Source of the DNA: Paucisalibacillus globulus
GTDB taxonomy: Bacteria; Bacillota; Bacilli; Bacillales; Amphibacillaceae
Length of the DNA: 64,000 nt
Reading direction: 5' to 3'
Assembly (NCBI RefSeq): GCF_900184735.1
Contig: NZ_LT855387.1
Coordinates: 54,998-118,997 of the forward strand
In this document: positions 18,905 to 28,032 of the stretch, one piece after another
Layout: each line of letters opens with the position of its first letter
Position numbering within the stretch: the first letter of the stretch is position 1
Notes under the pieces: model-generated
What the model was told of the DNA's origin: nothing
What the model saw: only the letters and a program-made list of their open reading frames with translations
The model's database searches: none
Position numbers and translations under genes: made by a program

Positions 18905-19567
18905 CTATTGAAGTTCCTTTTGTCTCGCTTCTCTTTGTTTTTCAAAACAATAACGGATAATAATTTGTATATCTTGTTCACTAAGTTCTATAAATTTAAT
19001 AGATGCTATGTTTGCTGCAGACTCTTTCTCAATAAAGCGCACTACCTCCCCTTGTAACTCAAGGTAGTGATATTCACCAGATTGCATAGGAAGCACTAGA
19101 TGTATGCTTAATTTATCACCGTCCGATAAACGAGAACCATTAGGAACGATAATAGAAAGACCACCGCCACTTAAATCGAGGGTTACAGTTGAAAAGGGCA
19201 TCGATTTATTTTCAATACTATGTATTGCAACATCTGCAGCAGTTTCTACACGTACGTATTGTCTTCTTTGAATTCTTTGTATTTGGTCCTCATTTGGTAA
19301 CTGTAAGGCAAGAGTTGGTATTTTTCCATTTCTCTTATCTATTATTTCCGTTCTAAAACGGTAAACAGATTGGTCTTCACCAAGATATTCGGCCATCACT
19401 TTTGTTCCTATTCGAAAAGATCCAGTTGTTTTCTTTGTCTTAACATGGACAGGATAATCCACGTACACATATTTACTATTTTTATCGATTATTTTACTAC
19501 GAAATTTCTCTACAGAATCATAATCAAATCCATAAGTTTCGATGATTAAAAAATCCCCAATCTTCAT
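18905..19567 (-). CDS. ypfA: PilZ-domain c-di-GMP receptor (YpfA/MotI-like)
   Basis: A 220-residue protein with an N-terminal YcgR_2-type flagellar-brake domain and a C-terminal PilZ domain (about 95-205). The c-di-GMP-binding signature is present: QRRQYVRVET (RxxxR) and DLSGGG (D/NxSxxG). B. subtilis YpfA (MotI) binds c-di-GMP and inhibits MotA to slow flagella; the same role is inferred. It lies 64 bp upstream of cmk on the same strand. Confidence 0.9.
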   Translation of the reverse strand: MKIGDFLIIETYGFDYDSVEKFRSKIIDKNSKYVYVDYPVHVKTKKTTGSFRIGTKVMAEYLGEDQSVYRFRTEIIDKRNGKIPTLALQLPNEDQIQRIQRRQYVRVETAADVAIHSIENKSMPFSTVTLDLSGGGLSIIVPNGSRLSDGDKLSIHLVLPMQSGEYHYLELQGEVVRFIEKESAANIASIKFIELSEQDIQIIIRYCFEKQREARQKELQ

Positions 19568-19633
19568 ATTTATCCCCCATAAATCTCTTTGAAGTAAAAG
19601 TTACTAGTATCATTATCACAAAAAAACAAAAAA

Positions 19634-19658
19634 AGGGAAAGGGCAAAAGCCTTTCCCT
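19634..19658 (-). terminator. Rho-independent terminator after ypeB
   Basis: Stem AGGGAAAGG / CCTTTCCCT with a CAAAAG-type loop, two bases after the ypeB stop, followed on the minus strand by seven T. Confidence 0.85.
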
Positions 19659-19660
19659 AT

Positions 19661-21001
19661 CTAAATACCTGCATAATTTATTTCTTTTCCGTTAAGTTTC
19701 TCTACTTTTTCTTCTGTTCCATCTTTAGCATTAATAAAAATGCGATACGTGTCATCCCCTAATATGCCTAAAAATTCATATGTTAGCACTTCTTCACCTA
19801 AGTCATTTGATATCACCGCTAAATATTCTTCCTGTATATCTACATTAGGATTTACAAAATCTCGTGCCTCTTCAGAACTTAGAGTTGGTTCTGGAATTTC
19901 TCGTTTATGATGGTTTAGATAATAATTATTTGCTGTCAAGCCTAGAATATCACCATTATCTAGAGCAACCTTAACCTCAATAGCATCCGAAAATACTCTA
20001 ACCCCATTTTGATTGTAGATGAATGTATAAATACCTACATTTCCATATTCGCTACTATTGAGTAGTTCCATATCTTCAAACTTATGCTTTTCAATATATT
20101 CTTCAGCCTTCTTAAACCCATCGTTTAAACTAATAGTCTTTTCTTTAACGGCTCTGTCTACTAGTAATGTGATTGGGTGTCCACCTTGTTGGGTAAGATC
20201 TAGATATGCACTCTTATCTCCATCATTATAGGATATACTATAAAGTGGAATATCTGCACCATCTCCAGTACCAGTAATCCTTAAGTCCTGTTTTTGTTTA
20301 ATATTAAATAAATCTCTACTATACTCTAGTGCTTTTTCTTCATCAATTTTAGTTCCAGTTACATTTTCATATTTATGATCTTCAGATGAAGTGCCTGAAA
20401 TTGATGAATCTATATTACCTTCCGCAAAACCTTCTATCTTCTTCTCAACCGTTTTAAAACCATCAATTATTGTATTATCTGCTTTTTCGTCCTCTGTCGC
20501 CAATGCTAATTGAACATCCATCCAACGCAAATTATTCTCCATTGCCGTATGTTGTACTTGCCTAAGCTCATCCTTTATTTCACCAGCTTGCGTATATAAA
20601 TTTTCTAGTGTTTCTAATTCTTTATCCGATAAAGGGTCCTTTTTTAAATCACGAATAGCCGTACGATAGGTAAATTCACCGATATCAGACAAAAACTCCT
20701 CCGTCTTATTAAATGGTAATAACGTCAATGGAAGTTGTCCAACATTAGATAAAGAATCTGATGTTAATCGCCAAATCTCAGCAAGTTGTGGTGATAATCG
20801 TTCTCTCGAATTCATTGCAATAGCGGTACCAATTTTATCATGCATTAAATCAATATTATAGGTTAATTCATGGAAGGCTCTTTGATACGTATTCTCTGCT
20901 TGAATTAGAATTGCATTTTTTTCTTGGTGTTCCATATAGCCCCAGGCGGCAGTTCCAGCTACCCCTACTGCTAACACAATAATTGCTATCCAACGCAACA
21001 T
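19661..21001 (-). CDS. ypeB: germination protein YpeB
   Basis: Partner of the cortex-lytic enzyme SleB; each requires the other for stability in the dormant spore. The 446 residues begin with a single membrane anchor (3-21), followed by a helical region and, from about 200, PepSY-like repeats (for example EEKALEYSRDLFNI and LNDGFKKAEEYIEKHKF). GAGGTGAATT precedes the ATG. It follows sleB by 12 bp, the standard bicistronic arrangement. Confidence 0.95.
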   Translation of the reverse strand: MLRWIAIIVLAVGVAGTAAWGYMEHQEKNAILIQAENTYQRAFHELTYNIDLMHDKIGTAIAMNSRERLSPQLAEIWRLTSDSLSNVGQLPLTLLPFNKTEEFLSDIGEFTYRTAIRDLKKDPLSDKELETLENLYTQAGEIKDELRQVQHTAMENNLRWMDVQLALATEDEKADNTIIDGFKTVEKKIEGFAEGNIDSSISGTSSEDHKYENVTGTKIDEEKALEYSRDLFNIKQKQDLRITGTGDGADIPLYSISYNDGDKSAYLDLTQQGGHPITLLVDRAVKEKTISLNDGFKKAEEYIEKHKFEDMELLNSSEYGNVGIYTFIYNQNGVRVFSDAIEVKVALDNGDILGLTANNYYLNHHKREIPEPTLSSEEARDFVNPNVDIQEEYLAVISNDLGEEVLTYEFLGILGDDTYRIFINAKDGTEEKVEKLNGKEINYAGI

Positions 21002-21013
21002 AATAATTCACCT

Positions 21014-21907
21014 CTATTTACAAAAGATATGCTTCCCAATACGTTTAATTTGCGGTCTACCCCATATCCAGCTAGATGTTGCAGTATCAGGGTTGAAGTA
21101 ATAGATTGCATTTCCTGTAGGATCCCATCCATTAATAGCATCCAAGACCGCTTCCTTAGCTTTCTCATTAGGTGTTAACCATATTTGACCATCCGCAACA
21201 GCAGTGAAGGCCCTAGGTTCAAATATCACCCCGGCAACTGTATTAGGAAAGCTAGAGCTTTCCACACGATTAAGTATTACTGCCGCTACTGCAACTTGCC
21301 CTTCGTATGGTTCACCTCTTGCTTCTCCATGTACAGCATTAGCCATTAAGTCAATATCATTTTGCGAGAAACCTTGTGGCACATTTACAGCTGTTGTCGT
21401 TCTTTCTGTTTTGGCTTCATTATTGTTATTTGCAGTATTCTGAGCCCCTTGTTGTGGCGGCGCAGCTTTACCACCACCTCCAGAACTACCCTTTCCACTA
21501 CTACTCTTTTTCGAACGAGTTTGCTCTGATAATGGTGTTCCGCCATAATACGTAAAATCATTTCCTTGAGCAATTTGTGTGTGGACCCATTTACCATCAA
21601 ATTTACTTGCATCCACCAACTTTTGTCTCGTTTTCAAACCTGCTAGCCCATCGATGTCAAGTCCAAAGTCTTTTTGGAAGTTACGGAGTGCCCAGTAAGT
21701 GCCCCATCCAAAGACGCCGTCAATCTTGCCCTTGTAATAACCGATATACTGTAATCTAGCTTGTAGTTCGATAACATCATCACCCGTGGAACCACGTTGA
21801 ATAATTTGATTCGTAAAGGCATCTACTTCATTAGGATTATAAGTTTCTTGAAGTCCTATAGCTACTAGACATATAATAATGATGAAGATGTGTTTTTTTA
21901 TTGTCAT
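21014..21907 (-). CDS. sleB: spore cortex-lytic enzyme SleB
   Basis: Lytic transglycosylase that degrades spore cortex during germination. Order of parts: signal segment (about 5-22), an N-terminal peptidoglycan-binding domain (GSTGDDVIELQARLQYIGYY), a serine/glycine- and glutamine-rich linker (about 130-170), and the C-terminal SleB hydrolase with catalytic glutamate in NAVHGEARGEP. The ATG giving MTIKKH is chosen for its AGAGGT site; the upstream GTG frame lacks one. The 297-residue length fits the family. Forespore expression is expected, though I could not fix the promoter. Confidence 0.96.
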   Translation of the reverse strand: MTIKKHIFIIIICLVAIGLQETYNPNEVDAFTNQIIQRGSTGDDVIELQARLQYIGYYKGKIDGVFGWGTYWALRNFQKDFGLDIDGLAGLKTRQKLVDASKFDGKWVHTQIAQGNDFTYYGGTPLSEQTRSKKSSSGKGSSGGGGKAAPPQQGAQNTANNNNEAKTERTTTAVNVPQGFSQNDIDLMANAVHGEARGEPYEGQVAVAAVILNRVESSSFPNTVAGVIFEPRAFTAVADGQIWLTPNEKAKEAVLDAINGWDPTGNAIYYFNPDTATSSWIWGRPQIKRIGKHIFCK

Positions 21908-22020
21908 GTTGATACCTCTCACTTTCTTGGTTATCTAGTAGTATCTATTTTTCGATGAAACACCTAATTTATGCATACTAATCTTGAATCGGGATAATAA
22001 ATCTTCAAAAAGACATAAAA

Positions 22021-22045
22021 AAAGAGACTATAATAGCCTCTTTTT
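22021..22045 (-). terminator. Rho-independent terminator after prsW
   Basis: Stem AAAGAG-CTA / TAG-CTCTTT, 15 bp after the prsW stop, followed on the minus strand by T residues. Confidence 0.7.
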
Positions 22046-22059
22046 CTAGGAAATTGATA

Positions 22060-22695
22060 TTAATTTGTATTTGCTATTTTCATACGATGTAATCCAAAAA
22101 ACCAGAGAATTATCATAAACGGAATGACAAATAATGCCCAGTTTTCTCCTACAGAACCTAAAATATAATTATAAAGTCCATGTAGAGATATAGGGATAAC
22201 TAATGCTAATCCAATATTTTTAATTCTCTGTTCTTCATTCATTTTTGCCTTACCAAAATAGTAACCCATAATAACACCAAATAAGGCATGTGAGGAAACA
22301 GGAAAAACAGCTCTACTAAAAGCATATTCGATTCCATTAACTAATAAGTAGAGAATATTTTCTATTGTAGCAAAACCTAAACTAATAGATACGGCATAAA
22401 CGATTCCATCATAATGAGCATCAAACTCCGTATGTTGATAAATTACATATAGGAATATAAACCATTTAAAAAACTCTTCCAAGAATGCAACAATAAAAAA
22501 TGATTGTACAAATAGATTTCCTATTTGGTCACTAGTAAACGCATATTGGATAAACATAATTGGAAAAACAAGTAGGCAACCATATATAAACGTTCGAATA
22601 ATTAATGGGATTGGCTCGGTTATTTTATCCTTCAGATAAAAGAACGACATTAGTGCGAGCGCAGGTGCAACCCCAGCAGAAATAATTCCCAGCAT
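22060..22695 (-). CDS. prsW: site-1 membrane protease PrsW
   Basis: In B. subtilis PrsW cuts the anti-sigma-W factor RsiW at site 1 after envelope stress. The 211-residue protein has about eight hydrophobic segments and the family motifs EEFFKW near residue 90 and an ATIEN motif near 126, followed by HALFGVIMGYYFG; these hold the metal-ligand-like glutamates and histidine of the family. It sits between sleB and ypdA-type genes as in B. subtilis, though here ansA and an oxidoreductase intervene. It is divergent from ansA. Confidence 0.9.
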   Translation of the reverse strand: MLGIISAGVAPALALMSFFYLKDKITEPIPLIIRTFIYGCLLVFPIMFIQYAFTSDQIGNLFVQSFFIVAFLEEFFKWFIFLYVIYQHTEFDAHYDGIVYAVSISLGFATIENILYLLVNGIEYAFSRAVFPVSSHALFGVIMGYYFGKAKMNEEQRIKNIGLALVIPISLHGLYNYILGSVGENWALFVIPFMIILWFFGLHRMKIANTN

Positions 22696-22836
22696 AATAA
22701 TACCTTCCCCTTTGACCTAAATCAATCGTACCATTTTAATTCATGATTGAAAATACATTAATTAAAAGAAAAAGTGAGTCCTGCAAAAGAAAGAGAATAT
22801 CTTAAATACATGAAAAAATAAAAGAAGGTGTATTAT

Positions 22837-23808
22837 TTGAAAAGGATAATTATTATTCATACAGGTGGAACCATTTCCATGTTGGAAAATAAAGATACAG
22901 GTGAAGTAAATACGACAGAAACTCATCCATTATCCAATATTCCATATAATTTTGGCGCAAATGTACTGATAGATGAGCATATTGCATTTTCTCTACCATC
23001 ACCACATATCACACCACTGCATATGCTTGACCTTGCAAAAACTATTGATAAATTTCTTGTTGAATATGATGGTATAGTTGTAACCCATGGTACGGATACG
23101 TTAGAAGAAACAGCTTATTTTTTAGATTTAGTTTTAGACACTGAAAAACCAGTTATTTTAACTGGTGCTATGCGTTCAAGCAATGAGATTGGATCTGATG
23201 CTCTATATAATCTAATTAGTTCAGTACGTGTAGTTCTTTCTTCTGATTCTTATTCAAAAGGCGTACTTGTTGTCATGAATGATGAAATCCATAGTGCGAT
23301 TAATGTTACTAAGACTTCTACTAGTAATATTGCTACTTTTCAAAGTCCTCAATATGGTCCTATCGGGATCATTACAAAGGAGTCTATAATCTTTCATCAT
23401 CAACTAATGGCAAGAACAACTTATCCAGTCAATAACATCTCAAAACATGTTTTTTTATTAAAAGCTTATGCTGGAATGGATAGTAAGTTATTCGACATCA
23501 TTATTGAAGGCAAACCAGATGGGTTAGTAATTGAGGGGCTTGGGCAAGGCAATTTACCAAAAGAAACAATACCTGCCATACGGAAATTAATTAATAAAAA
23601 CATACCAATTGTGTTGGTTTCGAGAAGCTTTCGCGGAACTGTTGGTCCTACTTACGCCTATGAAGGTGGTGGTAAACAACTGAAGGAAATGGGGGTTATA
23701 TTTACGAATGGCTTAACAGGACCGAAGGCAAGGTTAAAATTATTAATTGCACTTGAAAATACCACTGATCATTTTGTATTACGTGACATTTTCGAGAAAG
23801 AGTTTTAA
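22837..23808 (+). CDS. ansA: type I L-asparaginase
   Basis: Hydrolyses asparagine to aspartate and ammonia. Both catalytic threonine motifs are visible: HTGGTISM near residue 8 and THGTDTLEETAYF near 82. I start at TTG 22837 because AAGGTG lies six to eight bases before it; a GTG at 22828 overlaps that site. About 323 residues without a signal peptide, so the cytoplasmic type I form. It is a plus-strand insertion relative to B. subtilis, where ansA is elsewhere with ansB. Confidence 0.93.
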   Translation: MKRIIIIHTGGTISMLENKDTGEVNTTETHPLSNIPYNFGANVLIDEHIAFSLPSPHITPLHMLDLAKTIDKFLVEYDGIVVTHGTDTLEETAYFLDLVLDTEKPVILTGAMRSSNEIGSDALYNLISSVRVVLSSDSYSKGVLVVMNDEIHSAINVTKTSTSNIATFQSPQYGPIGIITKESIIFHHQLMARTTYPVNNISKHVFLLKAYAGMDSKLFDIIIEGKPDGLVIEGLGQGNLPKETIPAIRKLINKNIPIVLVSRSFRGTVGPTYAYEGGGKQLKEMGVIFTNGLTGPKARLKLLIALENTTDHFVLRDIFEKEF

Positions 23809-23820
23809 CCGTTATTAACG

Positions 23821-23869
23821 GGGACATAACTTATTATGGAAAAAATATTGCCATTTTAAGTCATGTCCC
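23821..23869. terminator. bidirectional hairpin between ansA and the oxidoreductase
   Basis: Imperfect 19-bp stem (16 of 19 paired) with an 11-nt AT loop, starting GGGACATAAC and ending GTCATGTCCC. It lies between two convergent genes. The T tail is weak on both sides, so termination is inferred mainly from position. Confidence 0.5.
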
Positions 23870-23934
23870 ACTCTCTATTTATGAATGGTACCCTTTCCTA
23901 GCTAAACAGAATCTTTGACGGCTTAAATTACCTT

Positions 23935-24990
23935 TTAGAATTCATTCTCCTTTTCCCATTGGAGCACTTCTTGCCTTACTATCGGAGCAACTTCTTTTCC
24001 AAACAACTCAATAGCACGCATAACTTCTTTGTGTGGCATAGACCCAACTGGTACATGTAACATAAATCTATTTATCCCAACATTCTTTCTTAGAAAAATA
24101 ATTTTTTCGGCTACGGTTTCTACATCACCGACATATAAAGCACCTTCTAGACTACGTGCTTCGTCAAAGGTTTGTTTAGTGTAGGGAGCCCAACCACGTT
24201 CTCTTGCAAGCACATTCATTGCTTGCTGTGTTGGAGGGAAGAACTTCTCAACCGCCTCTCCTACACTATCTGCAACAAAACCATGTGAATGTGATGCTAC
24301 AGCTAGTTTTGAAGGATCATGCCCAGCCTCAGTTGCAGCTCTTTTATATAGATCCACTAGTGGTGCAAATTGCAATGGACTTCCACCAATAATTGCTAGA
24401 ACCAGCGGAAGTCCTAGTATCCCTGCACGTACAACCGATTCAGGTGTACCACCACTTGCTATCCATACCGGAATCGGATCCTGTACGGGGCGAGGGTATA
24501 TTCCTCGATTATGTATCGACGGCCTATGTTTACCCTCCCAGCTAACAATTTCTGATTCACGTATTTTTAATAGCAGTTCTAATTTTTCATCAAATAATTC
24601 ATGATAGTTCTTTAAGTCGTATCCGAATAATGGAAAGGACTCTATAAACGAACCTCTTCCAGCCATAATCTCCGCACGACCATTTGATATTGCATCAACA
24701 GTAGCAAATTCCTCATACACACGAACTGGGTCGTCTGATGAGAGTACGGTTACAGCACTGGTTAATCTGATTTGTTTTGTACGAGCTGCTGCAGCAGCTA
24801 ATAAAACGGCGGGTGCTGAAGAAGCATAATCTTTACGGTGATGCTCACCTACACCGAATACATCAAGACCAACCTCATCTGCTAAGATAATTTCCTCTAC
24901 AACTTCTCGAATTCTTTCAGCATGACTGATTACTTTACCTGTCTGAACATCAGGGGTAGTTTCAACAAAAGTCGTAATACCTAATTCCAT
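23935..24990 (-). CDS. LLM-class flavin-dependent oxidoreductase (luciferase-like)
   Basis: A 351-residue protein of the bacterial-luciferase-like superfamily. Visible landmarks are VFGVGEHHRKDY near 45, TSAVTVLSSDDPVRVYEEFATVD, ISNGRAEIMAGRGSF near 105 and PVWIASGGTPESVVRA near 175, typical of FMN-dependent monooxygenases or reductases. Substrate unknown. It lies 24 bp before the ypdA-like stop codon reading minus, so it is downstream of ypdA and may be co-transcribed. Not in the B. subtilis version of this locus. Confidence 0.85.
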   Translation of the reverse strand: MELGITTFVETTPDVQTGKVISHAERIREVVEEIILADEVGLDVFGVGEHHRKDYASSAPAVLLAAAAARTKQIRLTSAVTVLSSDDPVRVYEEFATVDAISNGRAEIMAGRGSFIESFPLFGYDLKNYHELFDEKLELLLKIRESEIVSWEGKHRPSIHNRGIYPRPVQDPIPVWIASGGTPESVVRAGILGLPLVLAIIGGSPLQFAPLVDLYKRAATEAGHDPSKLAVASHSHGFVADSVGEAVEKFFPPTQQAMNVLARERGWAPYTKQTFDEARSLEGALYVGDVETVAEKIIFLRKNVGINRFMLHVPVGSMPHKEVMRAIELFGKEVAPIVRQEVLQWEKENEF

Positions 24991-25014
24991 CGCTATCCTT
25001 CTCTCCCTATTCCA

Positions 25015-25995
25015 TTAGTCAATTCTACTTGCGATTGTTTTAGCTATTTTGCTACCATGAAATCTTCCATTTTCAATAAAAATTTCATTGTTATTATTAC
25101 CTGCTGCGACAACCCCTGCTACAAACACATTACTAATATTTGTTTCGTAGGTTTCTTCATTATAAATTGGCTTACCATTCTCTTCATTAAATTGCACACC
25201 TATTTCCTTAATTAGATCAAAGTTGGGACGATAACCAGTCATGGCAAATACAAAATCATTATCCAGTCTTTTTTCTTTTCCATGAACTTGATAATAAACA
25301 TATTCATTGGTTATTTGAGTTACTATAGCATTAAATTCCATTAAAATAATATCTTTACGCACTAGCGAATCGAAATCAGGTAATATCCAAGGTTTTATGC
25401 TCTTTGAATAACTATCTCCCCGATATAGTACCGTTATCTTAGCCCCTGCTTTATGAAGTTCTAATGCTGCATCAACTGCAGAATTCTTACCTCCGATAAC
25501 TACAACGTTTTTATTATAATACGGATGACCTTCTTTAAAATAATGCATCACTTTAGGTAAATTTTCGCCAGGGATATTCATATAGTTTGGTTGATCATAG
25601 TATCCAGTTGCAATGATGACATGATTCGCAAGATATCCTAATTTTTCTCCTGAAAATTTTTCCGTCTCTATTCTAAATTCATTGTCTATCTTTTTTATCG
25701 AAGTTACTTTCTCAAAGGCTTGAACACGGAGATCCATCCTCTCAGCAACATTACGATAATATGCTAAAGCTTGATTTCTTACTGGTTTTTGTTTCTCTGT
25801 AATAAATGGGATATCTCCAATTTCAAGTTTTTCACTAGAACTAAAAAAAGTTTGATGGGTTGGGTAATTATATATCGAATTAACGATATTTCCTTTTTCA
25901 ATTAGTAATGCGTTTATTCCTTGTTTTTTTAACGCAATGGCACTTGCTAGGCCACAAGGACCTGCACCAATTATGATGACTTTCTCTTTCTGCAT
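25015..25995 (-). CDS. ypdA: YpdA family bacillithiol disulfide reductase
   Basis: FAD/NADPH-dependent enzyme that reduces bacillithiol disulfide in Firmicutes. The N-terminal dinucleotide fold IIGAGPCGLASAIALKKQG, second nucleotide motif VVIGGKNSAVDAALELHKAG and C-terminal VFVAGVVAAGNNNNEIFIENG are all typical. The ATG giving MQKEKVIIIGAG fits the family start; an ATG four codons upstream falls directly on the AAAGG site. About 326 residues. It lies upstream of the luciferase-like gene and next to gudB, as in B. subtilis apart from the repeat between them. Confidence 0.93.
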   Translation of the reverse strand: MQKEKVIIIGAGPCGLASAIALKKQGINALLIEKGNIVNSIYNYPTHQTFFSSSEKLEIGDIPFITEKQKPVRNQALAYYRNVAERMDLRVQAFEKVTSIKKIDNEFRIETEKFSGEKLGYLANHVIIATGYYDQPNYMNIPGENLPKVMHYFKEGHPYYNKNVVVIGGKNSAVDAALELHKAGAKITVLYRGDSYSKSIKPWILPDFDSLVRKDIILMEFNAIVTQITNEYVYYQVHGKEKRLDNDFVFAMTGYRPNFDLIKEIGVQFNEENGKPIYNEETYETNISNVFVAGVVAAGNNNNEIFIENGRFHGSKIAKTIASRID

Positions 25996-26055
25996 TTTCT
26001 CGCACATCCTTTATAAAATACACCGTTTTCGAAATAGTTGTTGCCATTAGTTGAT

Positions 26056-26484
26056 AGAAACTGCGCGGTAAATAAGCATTTTGGATAGAGCATCATACCC
26101 GCTACGGAAAAACACTACGCTTTCCGCGGGCCCGGCCTCAGCCTCCTCGAGGAAAGTTCACCTCTGCGGGGTCTTCGGACACGTGCTATTCCCGCAGGAG
26201 TCTTCGTGTTTTTCCTTCGCTAGAATGTGTGTCAATTTAATACTCCGAATATTTATTATAGATGATCAACTAATAGCAGACACCTCTCAATAGATGAATT
26301 CACTAGCGTAGGCAGAATACGGAGACTCCTGCGGGAGGATAGGCATAGGTGAGACCCCGCAGTGCGATAGCACGAGGAGGCTCACCAGCCGCCCGCGGAA
26401 AGCGGAGTATTCTGCCGGAGCGGTAATCGTTCCACTATCTCCTTTTAATTATGAGTGTTAATAGTACTTTACCGCACAGTTTCT
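26056..26484. repeat. nested palindromic repeat element, copy 1 (429 bp)
   Basis: Outer inverted repeats AGAAACTGCGCGGTAA (26056-26071) and TTACCGCACAGTTTCT (26469-26484) enclose two GC-rich arms in inverted orientation around an 80-bp AT-rich core. The left arm (26101-26223) is closed by GGAAAAACAC / GTGTTTTTCC (26106-26115, 26206-26215). The right arm (26303-26416) is closed by GGCAGAATAC / GTATTCTGCC (26311-26320, 26407-26416). Similar elements occur at 43776 and 63722. No coding potential that looks real; it fills most of the 646-bp gap between ypdA and gudB. Confidence 0.9.
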
Positions 26485-26582
26485 AATAAATTATAAATTA
26501 ACAACAGTCCCTTAGAAAACAGTCATAATTTAGTTTATAGTAACTTGCTACTGTAATAACCTTTTTGAACAGACAAAAATAA

Positions 26583-26615
26583 AAAACTCTTACCATAATC
26601 TATGATAAGAGTTTT
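26583..26615 (-). terminator. Rho-independent terminator after gudB
   Basis: Stem AAAACTCTTA / TAAGAGTTTT, about 26 bp after the gudB stop; TTTATTTTT follows on the minus strand. Confidence 0.8.
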
Positions 26616-26641
26616 GTGTAGTTTTATCCAGTTTTCTATCC

Positions 26642-27922
26642 TTAAACCCAACCACGGAATCGTGAAGCCTCAGCCATTTTTCTAACTCCGACCATATAGG
26701 CAGCTAGTCGCATGTCAACTTTACGATTATGTGCTGTGTCATAAATAGTATTGAAGGACTTAACCATTGTTTGAAGTAGTTTTTCTTCGATTTCTTCCTC
26801 AGTCCAATAATATCCTTGGTTATTTTGAACCCATTCGAAGTAAGAAACTGTTACACCACCAGCAGAGGCAAGTACGTCTGGTACTAATAAAATTCCTCTT
26901 TCAGTTAAGATTTTTGTGGCTTCAGTTGTTGTTGGTCCATTTGCTGCTTCTACAACTATAGACGCTTTAATATTGTGTGCATTTTCCTTCGTAATTTGGT
27001 TTTCTACAGCTGCTGGAACTAAGATATCACATTCACTTTCTAATAATTCTTTATTAGTAAGAGTATTATTAAATAATTTCGTTACTGTACCAAAACTATC
27101 ACGACGATCAAGTAAATAATCAATATCTAATCCTTCAGGATCGTAAAGTGCACCGTATGCATCAGAAATACCTACTACAATTGCACCTTCATCGTGTAAG
27201 AATTTGGATAAGAAACTACCAGCATTTCCAAACCCTTGAACAATTACTTTAGCACCTTTAACGCTTAAATTACGCTTTTTAGCTGCTTCATTAATACAGA
27301 TTGTAACACCTTTTGCCGTTGCAGATTCTCTACCATGGGATCCCCCTAGAACAATAGGTTTACCTGTGATGAAACCTGGGCTATTAAATTCATCCATTCT
27401 GCTGTATTCATCCATCATCCATGCCATAATTTGTGAGTTTGTGAATACATCTGGAGCAGGGATATCTTTTGTTGGGCCAACAATTTGACTAATTGCTCTT
27501 ACATATCCACGGCTCAGTGCTTCTAATTCACGGAATGACATTTCACGTGGATCACAGATAATGCCACCTTTACCTCCACCATATGGTAGGTCAACAATAC
27601 CTGCTTTTAAACTCATCCAAATGGACAAAGCCTTTACTTCTTTTTCGGTAACATCTGGGTGGAATCTAATTCCCCCTTTTGTTGGTCCAACTGCATCATT
27701 ATGTTGAGCACGATATCCAGTAAAGATCTTTGTTGAACCGTCATCCATTCGTACAGGAATTCTAACCGTCATCATACGAAGTGGCTCTTTTAATAACTCA
27801 TAAACTTCATCAGGGTAACCCAATTTCTCCAGTGCGTTTTTAATCGTAGCTTGAGTTGAACTAAGAACATCCAATTGATTATTTCTCTCTTTGGTAGTAT
27901 CTGCTGCTTTTTCGGCCACCAT
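26642..27922 (-). CDS. gudB: NAD-specific glutamate dehydrogenase
   Basis: Catabolic glutamate dehydrogenase: oxidises glutamate to 2-oxoglutarate and ammonia. The 426-residue protein has the substrate region VGPTKGGIRFHPDV and KAGIVDLPYGGGKGGI with the catalytic lysine, and the nucleotide fold VIVQGFGNAGSFLSKFL. The frame is intact, with no sign of the tandem duplication that inactivates gudB in laboratory B. subtilis. ATG at 27922 follows TAGGAGG. A strong promoter candidate and a CcpA-type operator lie upstream. Confidence 0.96.
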   Translation of the reverse strand: MVAEKAADTTKERNNQLDVLSSTQATIKNALEKLGYPDEVYELLKEPLRMMTVRIPVRMDDGSTKIFTGYRAQHNDAVGPTKGGIRFHPDVTEKEVKALSIWMSLKAGIVDLPYGGGKGGIICDPREMSFRELEALSRGYVRAISQIVGPTKDIPAPDVFTNSQIMAWMMDEYSRMDEFNSPGFITGKPIVLGGSHGRESATAKGVTICINEAAKKRNLSVKGAKVIVQGFGNAGSFLSKFLHDEGAIVVGISDAYGALYDPEGLDIDYLLDRRDSFGTVTKLFNNTLTNKELLESECDILVPAAVENQITKENAHNIKASIVVEAANGPTTTEATKILTERGILLVPDVLASAGGVTVSYFEWVQNNQGYYWTEEEIEEKLLQTMVKSFNTIYDTAHNRKVDMRLAAYMVGVRKMAEASRFRGWV

Positions 27923-27976
27923 GAATTTACCTCCTAAAGAACTAATAAATATTTATAATAGCTATTCTCAGAGATT

Positions 27977-28004
27977 AGTATACACTTTAAATACAAATAT
28001 GCAA
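27977..28004 (-). promoter_or_regulatory. putative sigma-A promoter of gudB
   Basis: Minus strand TTGCAT, 16-bp spacer, TATACT, about 55 bp before the gudB ATG. Read by eye. Confidence 0.6.
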
Positions 28005-28032
28005 TACAAAACCCTTATAAAGTTACAAAAAA

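Noticed and set aside
26081..26293. 70-codon plus-strand open frame in repeat copy 1
   Set aside because: It reads across a GC-rich hairpin arm with odd composition and no ribosome-binding site; explained by the repeat.
26041..26500. CRISPR array
   Set aside because: Repeats are few, long, inverted and not regularly spaced with unique spacers; no cas genes are present.
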